From JAJDTQ01 sp963422385 (GTDB taxonomy: Bacteria > Desulfobacterota > Binatia > UBA9968 > JAJDTQ01): a stretch of DNA of 64,000 nt. The translations under genes were made by a program, and so were the position numbers. Shown here piece by piece: positions 47,541-56,194 of this stretch. A model generated the notes under the pieces. The model searched no databases. It saw nothing but the letters and a program-made list of their open reading frames with translations, and had not been told where the DNA came from. The stretch spans positions 2,418,001 to 2,482,000 of the forward strand of contig OY729432.1 in NCBI GenBank assembly GCA_963422385.1. The letters are read 5' to 3'. The first letter of the stretch is position 1, and every line of letters begins with the position of its first letter.

Positions 47541-49774
47541 ACGGCGACCATGCCACCGGTGGAACGAACCCGGACGCCGGCCCGTTAACCCCCGAGGTGG
47601 TCCGGGCCCACGGCTTGACCGACCAGGAGTACGCCGAGGTCCGGCGGCTGCTGGGCCGGGTTCCCAACCGGACGGAGTTGGGCGTCTTTTCCGTCATGTG
47701 GTCCGAGCACTGCAGCTACAAGAGCTCCCGGAAACACCTGAAACGGCTCCCCACCGAGGGTGTCCGGGTGATCCACGGCCCGGGCGAGAATGCCGGCGTC
47801 ATGGACATCGGCGACGGCCTGGCGGTGGTGTTCAAGATCGAGAGCCACAATCACCCTTCCTTCATCGAACCGTACCAGGGCGCTGCCACCGGCGTGGGCG
47901 GCATCCTGCGGGACATTTTCACCATGGGTGCGCGCCCCATTGCCAGCCTGAATTCGCTCCGGTTCGGCAGCGTCCGGCACCCCAGGACCCCGTACCTGGT
48001 CAACGGGGTGGTGGGGGGCATCGGCGGGTACGGCAACTGCATCGGCGTGCCCACCGTGGGCGGAGAGATCACCTTCGACGAGTGCTACGACGCCAACATT
48101 CTGGTGAACGCCTTCACGCTCGGACTGGTGGAGCGGGACCGGATCTTCACCGGCAAAGCCCGGGGCAGCGGCAACCCGGTGATGTACGTGGGCTCCAGGA
48201 CCGGACGTGACGGCGTTCACGGCGCCACCATGGCGTCGGAGCCCTTCTCCGGGGAGTCCGAACAGCGTCGCCCCACGGTGCAGGTGGGCGACCCGTTCAC
48301 CGGGAAGCTCCTTCTCGAAGCCTGCCTCGAGCTCATGAAGACCGATGCCATCGTGGGCATTCAGGACATGGGGGCGGCTGGCCTCACGAGCTCGGCGGTG
48401 GAGATGGCCGGCCGCGGCGGCTCGGGCGTGGAGCTGGAGTTGGCCCGGGTTCCGCTGCGGGAGCAGGGTATGACCCCCTACGAGATCCTGCTCTCCGAAT
48501 CCCAGGAGCGCATGCTGCTGGTGGCTCGTCCGGAGTCGGTGGCCCAGGTACAGGCCACCTTCCAGCGGTGGGCCCTCGACGCCGTGGTGGTGGGAAGGGT
48601 CATCGACGAGCCGGTGTTCCGGGTGCTGTCGGAGGGCCGTCCGGTGGCCGCCATTCCGGTGGCCGCACTGACCGATGCCGCGCCCGCCCATGATCGGCCC
48701 GCGGTGCGGCCACCCCGTCAGGACGACGTGCAGCGTCTGGACGTCGCCGCTCTGCCGCAACCCGGGAACATGAACCGGGTGCTGGAGCAACTCCTGGAGT
48801 CCCCCAATATCGCGTCGAGGGAATGGGTCTACCGGCAATACGACCACTACGTGCGCAGCAACACGGTGGTGGCCCCCGGCGCCGACGCCGCCGTGGTCCG
48901 GATCAAGGGCACCGCCAAGGGTCTGGCGTTGACCGTGGACTGCAACGGCCGTTACTGCCGCCTGGACCCCCATACCGGCGGGATGGCGGCAGTGGCCGAG
49001 GCGGCCCGGAACCTCTCCTGTGTCGGCGCGGCGCCGCTGGGGCTCACGGACTGTCTGAACTTCGGCAATCCGGAACGGGAAGAGGTGATGTGGCAGTTCT
49101 CTCAGGCGATCCTCGGCATGCGCGAGGCGTGTCTGGCGCTGGAGATCCCGGTGGTGAGCGGCAACGTCAGCTTCTACAACGAGACCGAAGGAGTGTCCAT
49201 CCATCCTACGCCCACAGTGGCCATGGTGGGCCTGTTGGAGAACGTCGAGCGCATCGCCACGCCCTGGTTCAGGGAAGAGGGCGACCTGGTGGTGCTGTTG
49301 GGCTCGAACCGGGATGAGATCGGCGGCAGCGAGTACCTCAAGGTGGTCCACGGCCGGGCCGCGGGGAGGCCGCCGGTAGTGGATCTCGCGCTGGAGCGGG
49401 GAGTCCAGAGGACCTGTCGCGCCGCCGTGGAGACGGGTCTCTTGTCCTCGGCCCATGACGTTTCCGAGGGAGGCCTCGCCGTGGCCCTGGCCGAGGCGTG
49501 CTTCGGCGACCCGTGCATCGGAGCGGTGATCGAGCTGGAACCGGAAGGCCGCCCGGACGCGCTCCTGTTCGGCGAGTCGCACTCCCGAATCGTGATATCC
49601 TTGAAGGAGAAGGACTACGGCCGGTTCGAGGACCTGGCGTCGAAGGAAAGCGTCCCCGCAGCGATCATCGGCCGGGTGGGAGGCAGGCAGCTCGTTATCG
49701 GCGACTGGGTGCGGGCGCGGGTGGAGAGGCTGCGGAATCTCTGGTCGACGGCGTTGGAGCGGTGTGTCAGGTGA
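47537..49774 (+). CDS. purL: FGAM synthase, PurL subunit (small type)
   Basis: 745 residues from a GTG overlapping the purQ stop (GTGA). The small PurL of the PurSQL complex: SVMWSEHCSYKSSRKHLK near 54, KIESHNHPSFIEPYQGAATG with the catalytic His, IQDMGAAGLTSSAVEMA near 273, and a second AIRS-like half with GMAAVAEAARNLSCVGA-type sequence. ATP-dependent conversion of FGAR to FGAM. Its stop overlaps the purF start. Confidence 0.96.
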   Translation: MNGDHATGGTNPDAGPLTPEVVRAHGLTDQEYAEVRRLLGRVPNRTELGVFSVMWSEHCSYKSSRKHLKRLPTEGVRVIHGPGENAGVMDIGDGLAVVFKIESHNHPSFIEPYQGAATGVGGILRDIFTMGARPIASLNSLRFGSVRHPRTPYLVNGVVGGIGGYGNCIGVPTVGGEITFDECYDANILVNAFTLGLVERDRIFTGKARGSGNPVMYVGSRTGRDGVHGATMASEPFSGESEQRRPTVQVGDPFTGKLLLEACLELMKTDAIVGIQDMGAAGLTSSAVEMAGRGGSGVELELARVPLREQGMTPYEILLSESQERMLLVARPESVAQVQATFQRWALDAVVVGRVIDEPVFRVLSEGRPVAAIPVAALTDAAPAHDRPAVRPPRQDDVQRLDVAALPQPGNMNRVLEQLLESPNIASREWVYRQYDHYVRSNTVVAPGADAAVVRIKGTAKGLALTVDCNGRYCRLDPHTGGMAAVAEAARNLSCVGAAPLGLTDCLNFGNPEREEVMWQFSQAILGMREACLALEIPVVSGNVSFYNETEGVSIHPTPTVAMVGLLENVERIATPWFREEGDLVVLLGSNRDEIGGSEYLKVVHGRAAGRPPVVDLALERGVQRTCRAAVETGLLSSAHDVSEGGLAVALAEACFGDPCIGAVIELEPEGRPDALLFGESHSRIVISLKEKDYGRFEDLASKESVPAAIIGRVGGRQLVIGDWVRARVERLRNLWSTALERCVR

Positions 49775-51228
49775 ACGAAGCGTTCCGTAACAAAGACGCG
49801 ATGTTCGATAAATTCCATGAAGAATGCGCGGTGGTCGGGGTCCAGGGCCATCCCGAAGCCGCCAACATGGTGTACCTGGGGCTCTATGCGCTGCAGCACC
49901 GCGGCCAGGAGGCGTCAGGCATCGTGTCCTCCGACGGGGAGGTCCTCATCTCGCACCGCCAGATGGGCCTGGTGGCGGACATCTTCAAAGAGGACGTCAT
50001 CAAGAACCTGCAGGGCGCCTCGGCCATTGGCCACAATCGCTATTCCACCAGCGGGCAGACCGACCTCAAGAACGCCCAGCCGTTCGTGGTCGAATACGCC
50101 AACGGGCCCATCGCCGTGTCCCACAACGGCAACCTGATCAACGCCAACCATCTCCGCCAGCAGCTCGAGACGGCCGGTTCCATCTTCCAGTCCACCTCCG
50201 ACACCGAGGTCATCATCCACCTCATCGCCACCTCGCGAGAGAAGACCCTGACGGACCGGGTCATCGACGCGCTCCATCGAGTCAAAGGCTCCTACTCGCT
50301 GGTTTTCCTCACCGCGGACACCATGATCGCCGCCCGCGACCCCGTGGGTTTCCGGCCGCTGATCCTGGGCCGGTTCCCCCGATCCGACAGTGCCAACTCC
50401 TACGTGGTGGCGTCCGAAACGTGCGTGCTCGACCTCATCGAAGCCGAGTACGTGCGCGAGGTGGAGCCCGGCGAGGTGCTGGTGTTCAGCCACGGGGGCA
50501 TGGAGTCCCTAAAGCCTTTTCCGGCCGCGTCTCCAGCCCGGTGCATTTTCGAGTCCATCTACTTTTCCCGGCCCGACAGCAACGTCTTCGGCCACAGCGT
50601 CTACCAGTACCGCAAGGAGTTGGGCCGCCAGCTTGCCCGGGAAAGCCATGTGGACGCCGACTTGGTGACCCCGGTTCCCGACTCCGGCGTGCCCGCCGCC
50701 ATCGGCTACGCCGAGCAGTCCGGCATCCCGCTGGACCTCGCGTTGATCCGCAACCACTACGTCGGCCGCACCTTCATCGAGCCGCAGCAGCACATCCGGA
50801 ACTTCGGCGTCAAGATCAAGCTCAACGCCATGCGCGAGGTGCTCCAGGGCAAGCGCGTGGTGGTGGTGGACGACTCCATCGTCCGCGGCACCACCAGCCA
50901 GAAAATCATCCGCATGCTGCACGAGGCGGGAGCCACCGAAGTCCACGTGCGCATCAGCTCTCCCCCCACCATCAGCCCCTGCTACTACGGCATCGACACC
51001 CCCACCCACAAGGAGCTCATCGCCTCCGTCAAGACCCTCGACGGCATCCGCGACTTCATCGGCGCCGACTCCCTCGCCTACCTCAGCCGTGAAGGCCTCT
51101 ACGCCTTCTTCAAAGGCGACGACACCGGCTTCTGCGACGCCTGCTTCACCGCCAACTACCCCGTGCTGACCGACGACAACGGCAAGACGCCCCAGTTGCA
51201 TCTGTTCGAGGCGGCGAGCCGGCGGTGA
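49771..51228 (+). CDS. purF: Amidophosphoribosyltransferase
   Basis: 485 residues from the GTG at 49771 (overlap with purL); an ATG at 49801 is an alternative. Catalyses the first step of purine synthesis. The glutaminase nucleophile should be Cys19 (HEECAVVGV) after removal of a propeptide. Four cysteines (ARCIFE, SPCYYGID, FCDACFT) match the iron-sulfur, propeptide-containing Bacillus-type enzyme. The PRPP loop VVVVDDSIVRGTTS is present. Last gene of the purine run. Confidence 0.96.
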   Translation: MNEAFRNKDAMFDKFHEECAVVGVQGHPEAANMVYLGLYALQHRGQEASGIVSSDGEVLISHRQMGLVADIFKEDVIKNLQGASAIGHNRYSTSGQTDLKNAQPFVVEYANGPIAVSHNGNLINANHLRQQLETAGSIFQSTSDTEVIIHLIATSREKTLTDRVIDALHRVKGSYSLVFLTADTMIAARDPVGFRPLILGRFPRSDSANSYVVASETCVLDLIEAEYVREVEPGEVLVFSHGGMESLKPFPAASPARCIFESIYFSRPDSNVFGHSVYQYRKELGRQLARESHVDADLVTPVPDSGVPAAIGYAEQSGIPLDLALIRNHYVGRTFIEPQQHIRNFGVKIKLNAMREVLQGKRVVVVDDSIVRGTTSQKIIRMLHEAGATEVHVRISSPPTISPCYYGIDTPTHKELIASVKTLDGIRDFIGADSLAYLSREGLYAFFKGDDTGFCDACFTANYPVLTDDNGKTPQLHLFEAASRR

Positions 51229-51232
51229 TGGG

Positions 51233-51260
51233 TTGACAAACGCCTTCAGGCTGGTTATGT
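51233..51260 (+). promoter_or_regulatory. Probable sigma-70 promoter after purF
   Basis: TTGACA at 51233-51238, 16 bases, TTATGT at 51255-51260, 30 bases before the ankyrin gene's ATG at 51290. The consensus -35 box is convincing and the -10 box moderate. Confidence 0.55.
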
Positions 51261-51289
51261 GCGAAAAAGTGGGGTGGCGGTAGGAAAGG

Positions 51290-51887
51290 ATGAGAGATGC
51301 CTTGCCTTGTGGATCGTGTGCGGCACAAGATACTGAAAACGTTGTTTTTCTCCAGATTCTGTTGTGCCTGTGGAGTTCGACAGGTGCCGCTACGCCGTCG
51401 GAGTTGTCGATTCATCACGCAATATCCAGTGGCGACATGGAAGCTTTGTATGAGTTGCTGAAAGACGGCACCAACGTCAATGTGAGGGATGGGACAGCAC
51501 GGACGCCGCTTCATACCGCCGCTAAGCATCTTGAGGTACGGGCCATCGAAGGTTTGCTCAGAGCAGGTGCGGAGGTCAACGCGAGGGATCAGTCAGCAGC
51601 GACACCCCTCCATTTGGAGGCGTTCCATTATTCTTTGACGATAGAGGCTTGGCTTCAGGCTATAGGCATAACGAGGCGGATAGATATGTAGCCGCCCAAG
51701 TGGCGAGCATTGAGGCGTTGTTGAAGTCTTGTTGAATGCCGATGCCAGGGTTAACGCTGAAACGCACTCAGGACTTACAGCCCTCGATATGACGCGAGTC
51801 GGTATGGACAGAACGGAGCGTAGCGTCAAGCCGTTCCTGGCTATCATCCAGTTACTCAAGGTCAATGGTGGCCGATCAGCGCGCTGA
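51290..51887 (+). pseudogene. Frameshifted ankyrin-repeat gene
   Basis: An N-terminal hydrophobic segment (VVFLQILLCLW) is followed by ankyrin repeats: DMEALYELLKDGTNVNVRDG, RTPLHTAAKHLEVRAIEGLL, AGAEVNARDQSAATPLHL. Near 51620 the ankyrin sequence passes to another frame (VAAQVASIEALL, ending at a TGA at about 51734), and to a third (ARVNAETHSGLTALDMTR) that stops at 51887. At least two frameshifts are needed, so the intact protein is not made; a 133-residue fragment could be. Ankyrin proteins of this kind mediate protein contacts. Confidence 0.75.
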
Positions 51888-51897
51888 AACTAAACCA

Positions 51898-52157
51898 ATG
51901 AATAGCGACACGAAATTAGCAGTGGAAGAAATTGCCAAGGAAGTGGGCGCAGTCGTTCCCTGTCGGGGTTGCCGTGGTTACGATGTTTATGCCGAGGATC
52001 CCGATGCGGATCAGATGGTCTATGCCCAGGCTACCAACCTTTGGAAAACGGAGGTCGAGCTTTCAGGAGCATGAGCCGCGAAGATGTGATGGGTGTTGTT
52101 ATGATCGTGCTCAATGACGCCTCGCGTTACTGTCCAAGTTGCCACAATCCAAACTGA
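51898..52157 (+). pseudogene. Frameshifted small cysteine-motif protein
   Basis: MNSDTKLAVEEIAKEVGAVV, then CRGCRGYDVY and MVYAQATNLWK in one frame; after about 52045 the homologous continuation MSREDVMGVVMIVLNDAS and CPSCH is in another frame. Read together, two CxxC motifs bracket a helical core, as in a family of small putative zinc-binding proteins with an 'AxATNxWK' element. The frameshift would remove the second CxxC. The 3' part overlaps a gene on the other strand. Confidence 0.5.
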
Positions 52158-52625
52158 GGCAGTAGGACTGGTCCTGGGGTGTCGTTTACCGGCCGAACCG
52201 TCGGCACAGTCCTGGCAGTTACGCTGTTTCGTCGTCAATAGGAGGACAAGCGCACACCGAGTGGCCCGGATTGTCCGGTCACGCGTCAGCGTGGTTTCAA
52301 GAACTTCGTTGATGGGTTCGTCCTGCCCTAAGCGGTCGAGGGCAAGAGCGAACAACCGTTTCTGTGCCGAGAGGCTCATGACCTCATGCGCGACGTTCAG
52401 GCAGATGAGTCCGGCGTGTATGGCCTCACGTCCAACGAGGCGTTTGAAGTCTGTCACGTTGTTTGTGACGAGCACATATCCATCGTCCACCGCGTGCCGA
52501 ACGATAATCCAGTCTCCCCTCGATCCCAGACCGAGCCATGTCACGTGCATTGATTCAAGGAAACCCCGCCTGCGAGCGTCCGTGGCGAGTTCTGGACTCA
52601 GGCATTCGTCGATCAGGAACTTCAC
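52020..52625 (-). CDS. DUF5615 family PIN-like protein, C-terminus probably run-on
   Basis: 201 residues from a GTG at 52625 that overlaps the DUF433 stop (GTGA). The first 125 residues are a DUF5615 PIN-like domain: MKFLIDECLSPELA with the first acidic pair, then DDGYVLVTNNVTDF, lacking the usual second Asp in TxD (here TNN). After IRATRCAL the sequence is low-complexity and antisense to another gene, so a frameshift near 52240 has probably removed the normal stop. DUF5615 proteins are thought to be nuclease toxins paired with DUF433 proteins. Confidence 0.6.
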   Translation of the reverse strand: MKFLIDECLSPELATDARRRGFLESMHVTWLGLGSRGDWIIVRHAVDDGYVLVTNNVTDFKRLVGREAIHAGLICLNVAHEVMSLSAQKRLFALALDRLGQDEPINEVLETTLTRDRTIRATRCALVLLLTTKQRNCQDCADGSAGKRHPRTSPTASVWIVATWTVTRGVIEHDHNNTHHIFAAHAPESSTSVFQRLVAWA

Positions 52626-53260
52626 GCAGCGGGCGGGAGATCGTCAAAATGGACCACAAATGACGAGAGTACGTGTGTCCTTCGCGACGGGGGAGCGTTG
52701 CGCCGTCGTCCACGGCGCGGATAGGCATGGGAGTAGATTGGAGCAGCGCTGATTTGCGCTTCGGTCAATCTCGGATATGCGGCCTGGAGTGTTGCAACGG
52801 AGTCACCGTTCACGAGCATGGCGGCGATATCGTGGACCGGGATGCGCGTCCCCTTGAAACACGGCGTACCGCCTAGCACGCCGTCATCGGTCTCGACCAT
52901 TTGCTTCGCCTCTGCCAACAGGGCGATGCGGTGACGCACAGCGTCCGCCATCACCCGCACGTCAACCGAAAGGGGTTCGTCGTGCACGGCCTCGGCTGCT
53001 GGCTCGTCGAGGAGGCGCTGGATCAGTCGGCGCCGTCCTTCAGGGGTCAGGACTGTCCCCAATTGATGGGCGAGTTTCAGTCCGATCAATCCTGCACCGA
53101 GGACAACGCGTGCACCGTTCCGGCTCTCAGTCGCGTCACCCAGCAAACCTGCGTCAATGATACGATGCACCTGCTTCAAGGGAACATCGGTAACGCACGA
53201 TGCTTCGTTCGCCGACCATGAGCCCCTAGTTAGCTCTTCTGCCGTATATGTTTCCTCCAT
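52622..53260 (-). CDS. DUF433 family protein with N-terminal helix-turn-helix-like region
   Basis: 212 residues. The C-terminal part is DUF433: DDGVLGGTPCFKGTRIPVHD followed by IAAMLVNGDSVATLQAAYPR and the YPRRGRRR tail. The N-terminal part (YTAEELTRGSWSANEASCVT, then VPLKQVHRIIDAGLLGD) looks like a MerR/HTH-type DNA-binding segment. This longer form pairs with DUF5615 genes and is probably the antitoxin and self-repressor. It overlaps the DUF5615 start by 4 bases. Confidence 0.75.
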   Translation of the reverse strand: MEETYTAEELTRGSWSANEASCVTDVPLKQVHRIIDAGLLGDATESRNGARVVLGAGLIGLKLAHQLGTVLTPEGRRRLIQRLLDEPAAEAVHDEPLSVDVRVMADAVRHRIALLAEAKQMVETDDGVLGGTPCFKGTRIPVHDIAAMLVNGDSVATLQAAYPRLTEAQISAAPIYSHAYPRRGRRRNAPPSRRTHVLSSFVVHFDDLPPAA

Positions 53261-53345
53261 GGTGGAAGAATTTTATCTCGCCGGAAGTCTAAAAGGCAAG
53301 ACTCTGAAAGGAATGCAATGGCTTCCGGGACAGACCGATGGGACT

Positions 53346-53591
53346 TCACTCGCTAGGAGGAACAGATCGCGCATTTCGTATTTTGGCGAAAATCGCCTGT
53401 TGTTCCACCAGCCCGGATGTGGTTCTCACCGGAAGCGACAGCGTGGCCTCGAACGCGCTGTTCATGGCCTCGATATGCTCAGCCACTGTGACGTTGCGGA
53501 GGTGTTTGCGTCGCAGTCCCTCGATTTTGGCGGAAGCTACTCGCCATCTTTCCACATACCCGTGTAGTTCTTTCTCTTCATTGTCAACCAT
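53346..53591 (-). CDS. Small conserved hypothetical protein
   Basis: 81 residues from an internal ATG. Helical: VERWRVASAKIEGLRRKHLR, then EHIEAMNSAFEATL and a conserved-looking TSGLVEQQAIFAKIR tail that I associate with small hypothetical proteins near toxin-antitoxin genes. No ribosome site is clear. It lies downstream of the second DUF433/DUF5615 pair on the same strand. Confidence 0.55.
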   Translation of the reverse strand: MVDNEEKELHGYVERWRVASAKIEGLRRKHLRNVTVAEHIEAMNSAFEATLSLPVRTTSGLVEQQAIFAKIRNARSVPPSE

Positions 53592-54072
53592 AGGCTGCAA
53601 GACAGTTTACGGCCTCGAGCCGGATTCAACAACCCGGTTTCCATGCGGGAGGGACACGGCTGCCGTGCAGGACCAATACTAGCCAATCGCTGCGAGGGAT
53701 TATGGGTCGGACGGCTCCGTTGGGGAAACAACGCGCGAAATGCGCAGTTTGCGTCTCGAATAGTGACGATGGCCCGACTTTCCAATGCCCATCCATGCCG
53801 TTCAATCAACTCCGCGGTCAGGGCTATGCGCTGCTTCGTCGGAACATCCGGAAGTCGAACGAGCCCGGCGTGTGGGACACCATGCAGGTGAACGGGTGTT
53901 CCGAAGTCGGTGTCGATGGTGACGAGAATCCGATCTTCAGCTTCCGCCCGCTTCAACAGCGCTTGGTCACCGGGATCCGGACCGATTTGTCGGGCCTCGA
54001 CCACGTCGTAACCGCTGTTGGGTAGACATTCCGCCGACCGGTTCCGGCGCATCGGTCCACCAGGAATTTCAA
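53537..54072 (-). pseudogene. Frameshifted DUF5615 family PIN-like gene
   Basis: A TTG at 54072 overlaps the DUF433 stop and begins KFLVDRCAGTG, the DUF5615 opening. The remainder of the domain (NSGYDVVEARQIGPDPGDQ, then RILVTIDTDFGT and GLVRLPDVPTKQRIAL) is in a different frame, with the change in GGAACCGGTCGGCGG near 54030-54045. After IVTIRDAN the frame has run past the normal end to 53537 and overlaps the next small gene. The acidic PIN residues are kept in the second frame, but a complete protein cannot be made. Confidence 0.68.
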
Positions 54073-54320
54073 CAGTTTTTGACCGATACGGCAGCCAGGG
54101 TGTCTCCGGCGATAACGGCGTGTGCGTAGGCATTGCAAGCGCGAATGTCCCCCGGCTCCAGGCCGGGATAGTCTTCCAGGATCTCTTCGTGTGACACGCC
54201 TTGGGCCAAGAGGCCCAGGATGAACTCTACCGAAATTCGCATGTCCCGAACGATCGGCTTCCCGCCGGACACGGCCAGCCGCTCAGTGATCCACTTGAGC
54301 ATCTCGTTTTCGCTTTCCAC
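54069..54320 (-). CDS. DUF433 family antitoxin-like protein
   Basis: 83 residues from a GTG at 54320 with GGAGGAAC just upstream. Short DUF433 form: MLKWITERLAVSGGKPIVRD, then ISVEFILGLLAQGVSHEEIL and EDYPGLEPGDIRACNAYA. This is the usual partner of a DUF5615 PIN-like protein, whose frameshifted gene follows with a 4-base overlap. With its partner broken, this may be an orphan antitoxin. Confidence 0.85.
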   Translation of the reverse strand: MESENEMLKWITERLAVSGGKPIVRDMRISVEFILGLLAQGVSHEEILEDYPGLEPGDIRACNAYAHAVIAGDTLAAVSVKNC

Positions 54321-54348
54321 CGTTCCTCCTCCAAGTCGCGTCAACATC

Positions 54349-56178
54349 CTATGATTTCGGTTCATCAACCACAATACGCAAATTGTGAGTCGCATCCGGA
54401 TCCAAGATGACCTCCACCCCTTCGAGGCGCACCACGACCCCGTAGTCGCTCCGCGCCCTCTCCACCGAAACGTACCCCTGCCGCACATCATCCAGCACCG
54501 CCTCGGGACTGCGCTCGAAGGCGGCTCCCGCGCCGCCGCCCCCAGGCCGCTCCACCCGCAGCACGACGCCGATGTTCAGCCGCTGGTCGCCGAAACGGGA
54601 GGGCATTCTGCGCTCGTCCTCTTCGCCGGGGTTGATGACGCAGCCGCCGGTGCCGCCGGGGTGGCCGCCGTCGATGCCCTGGGGGGCGAGGGCGTGCTTG
54701 TCGGTGCGCATGGAGAATCGGACTTCGTCCTGGAGGATGCGGTACTCGCGGACGAAGCCGAGGCCGCCGCGGTGGCGGCCGGTGCCGCCGGAGTCGCGCA
54801 GGAGCTCGAAGCGCTCCACTCGGGTGGGGAATTCGGACTCGATGATCTCCACGGGGGCTATCTTGCCGTTGCTCAGGTGGAAGGAGGTGGCGGAGGCGCC
54901 GTCCTTGCCGTTTCTTCCGCCGACGCCGCCGGCGAAGATCTCGTACTGGACGTAGCTGCGCTTGCCGTCCCGGGCGCGGCCGCCGAGGGCGATGGCGCCG
55001 CTGCCCGAGCCCTCGGCGATGGTCTTGTCGGGGACGAGGGGGCTCATGGCCTGGAGCACGGCCTCGGCCACCACCAGTGCGGTGGGCATGTAGGCGTTTA
55101 CCGCGGCGGGGTAGTCGGGGCAGACCACGGTGCCTTGGCGAAAGCGGGTTTCCACCACCCGGGCCAGTCCCTGGTTGATGGGCAGGAACGGATCGATGAG
55201 AGCGATGAGACAGTAGTAGCAGCAGGCCCGCACCAGCGGAGGACGGATGTTGGCCGGTCCGGTGGTCTGGGGGCTGCATTCGGAGAAGTCGAACAGGATG
55301 CGGTCGCCGGTCTTCTCCACGGTGACGCGGATGCGCACCGGCTTGTCGAGGTCGATGCCGTCGTTGTCGACGCAGGCTTCCCCCTGGTAGCGGCCGTCGG
55401 GCCACGAGGCGATGACCTGCCGCAGCCGGCGCTCGGCGTGTCCCGCCAGCTCCCCGGTGGAGGCCACCACCGTGTCCTTGCCGTACTTGTCCAGCAGCTC
55501 GGCCAGCCGCCTCTCCCCCAGCCGGTTGGCGCCCACCTGGCCGCGGATGTCGCCCACCACCACTTCCGGCGTGCGGCTGTTGGCATGGATGAACCATGCC
55601 AGCTCGGGCACGGGCCGGCCCGCGTCCATGAACTTTACCGCCGGCAGGTGCAGGCCTTCCTGAAAGATTTCCCGGGCCGTGCCCGAGCCGCTGCCCGGCA
55701 CGGTGCCGCCGATGTCGCTCTTGTGGGCCATGCTGGCGCAGAAACCCACCCACTCGCCCTGGTAGAATACGGGGGTCAGCACGCCCATGTCCGGAGCGTG
55801 GGGACTGCCGCCGCGGTAGGGATGGTTGACGATGTAGGCGTCGCCCTCCCGCAGCTCATCGGGTGGAAACCGTTCCAGCAGGCCCTCGGTGCAGGCGGGG
55901 AAAGCCCCCATGTGGAGCGGCAGCACCACGTGCTGGGCGATGACCTCGGCCCTGGTATTGAGGATGGCGCAACTGGCGTCGTGGGATTCCCTTATGATGG
56001 TGGAGAAACCCGTGCGGAACAGCGAGGTCTGCATCTCCTGCACGATGCCGTCCAGTGCGGCGCGGATGACCTGGACGGTGATGGGGTCGGCAGTCCTGGG
56101 GTGGGGTGCAGGGTTTGGGGGCGTGGTGTCATCTCGTTCCACTGATGGAGAGGGCCGGCTGTCTGTCTTCGTAGTCAT
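54349..56178 (-). CDS. Hydantoinase B/oxoprolinase family protein (HyuB-1)
   Basis: 609 residues, full length for HyuB. Typical blocks: DPITVQVIRAALDGIVQEMQ at about 31, TGFSTIIRESHDASCAI, HMGAFPACTEGLL, YRGGSPHAPDMGVLTPVF and, near residue 450, IIESEFPTRVERFELLRDSG with GGLGFVREYR. With HyuA it forms ATP-dependent hydrolases or carboxylases acting on hydantoins, 5-oxoproline or acetone-type substrates. It lies 16 bases after HyuB-2 and is the third gene of the A-B-B set. Confidence 0.9.
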   Translation of the reverse strand: MTTKTDSRPSPSVERDDTTPPNPAPHPRTADPITVQVIRAALDGIVQEMQTSLFRTGFSTIIRESHDASCAILNTRAEVIAQHVVLPLHMGAFPACTEGLLERFPPDELREGDAYIVNHPYRGGSPHAPDMGVLTPVFYQGEWVGFCASMAHKSDIGGTVPGSGSGTAREIFQEGLHLPAVKFMDAGRPVPELAWFIHANSRTPEVVVGDIRGQVGANRLGERRLAELLDKYGKDTVVASTGELAGHAERRLRQVIASWPDGRYQGEACVDNDGIDLDKPVRIRVTVEKTGDRILFDFSECSPQTTGPANIRPPLVRACCYYCLIALIDPFLPINQGLARVVETRFRQGTVVCPDYPAAVNAYMPTALVVAEAVLQAMSPLVPDKTIAEGSGSGAIALGGRARDGKRSYVQYEIFAGGVGGRNGKDGASATSFHLSNGKIAPVEIIESEFPTRVERFELLRDSGGTGRHRGGLGFVREYRILQDEVRFSMRTDKHALAPQGIDGGHPGGTGGCVINPGEEDERRMPSRFGDQRLNIGVVLRVERPGGGGAGAAFERSPEAVLDDVRQGYVSVERARSDYGVVVRLEGVEVILDPDATHNLRIVVDEPKS

Positions 56179-56194
56179 GGCGGCCGTGCAGGAA

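Noticed and set aside
47585..49582. A 665-codon minus-strand frame opposite purL
   Set aside because: GC-rich shadow frame, His/Gly-rich with no recognisable domain; purL is unmistakable.
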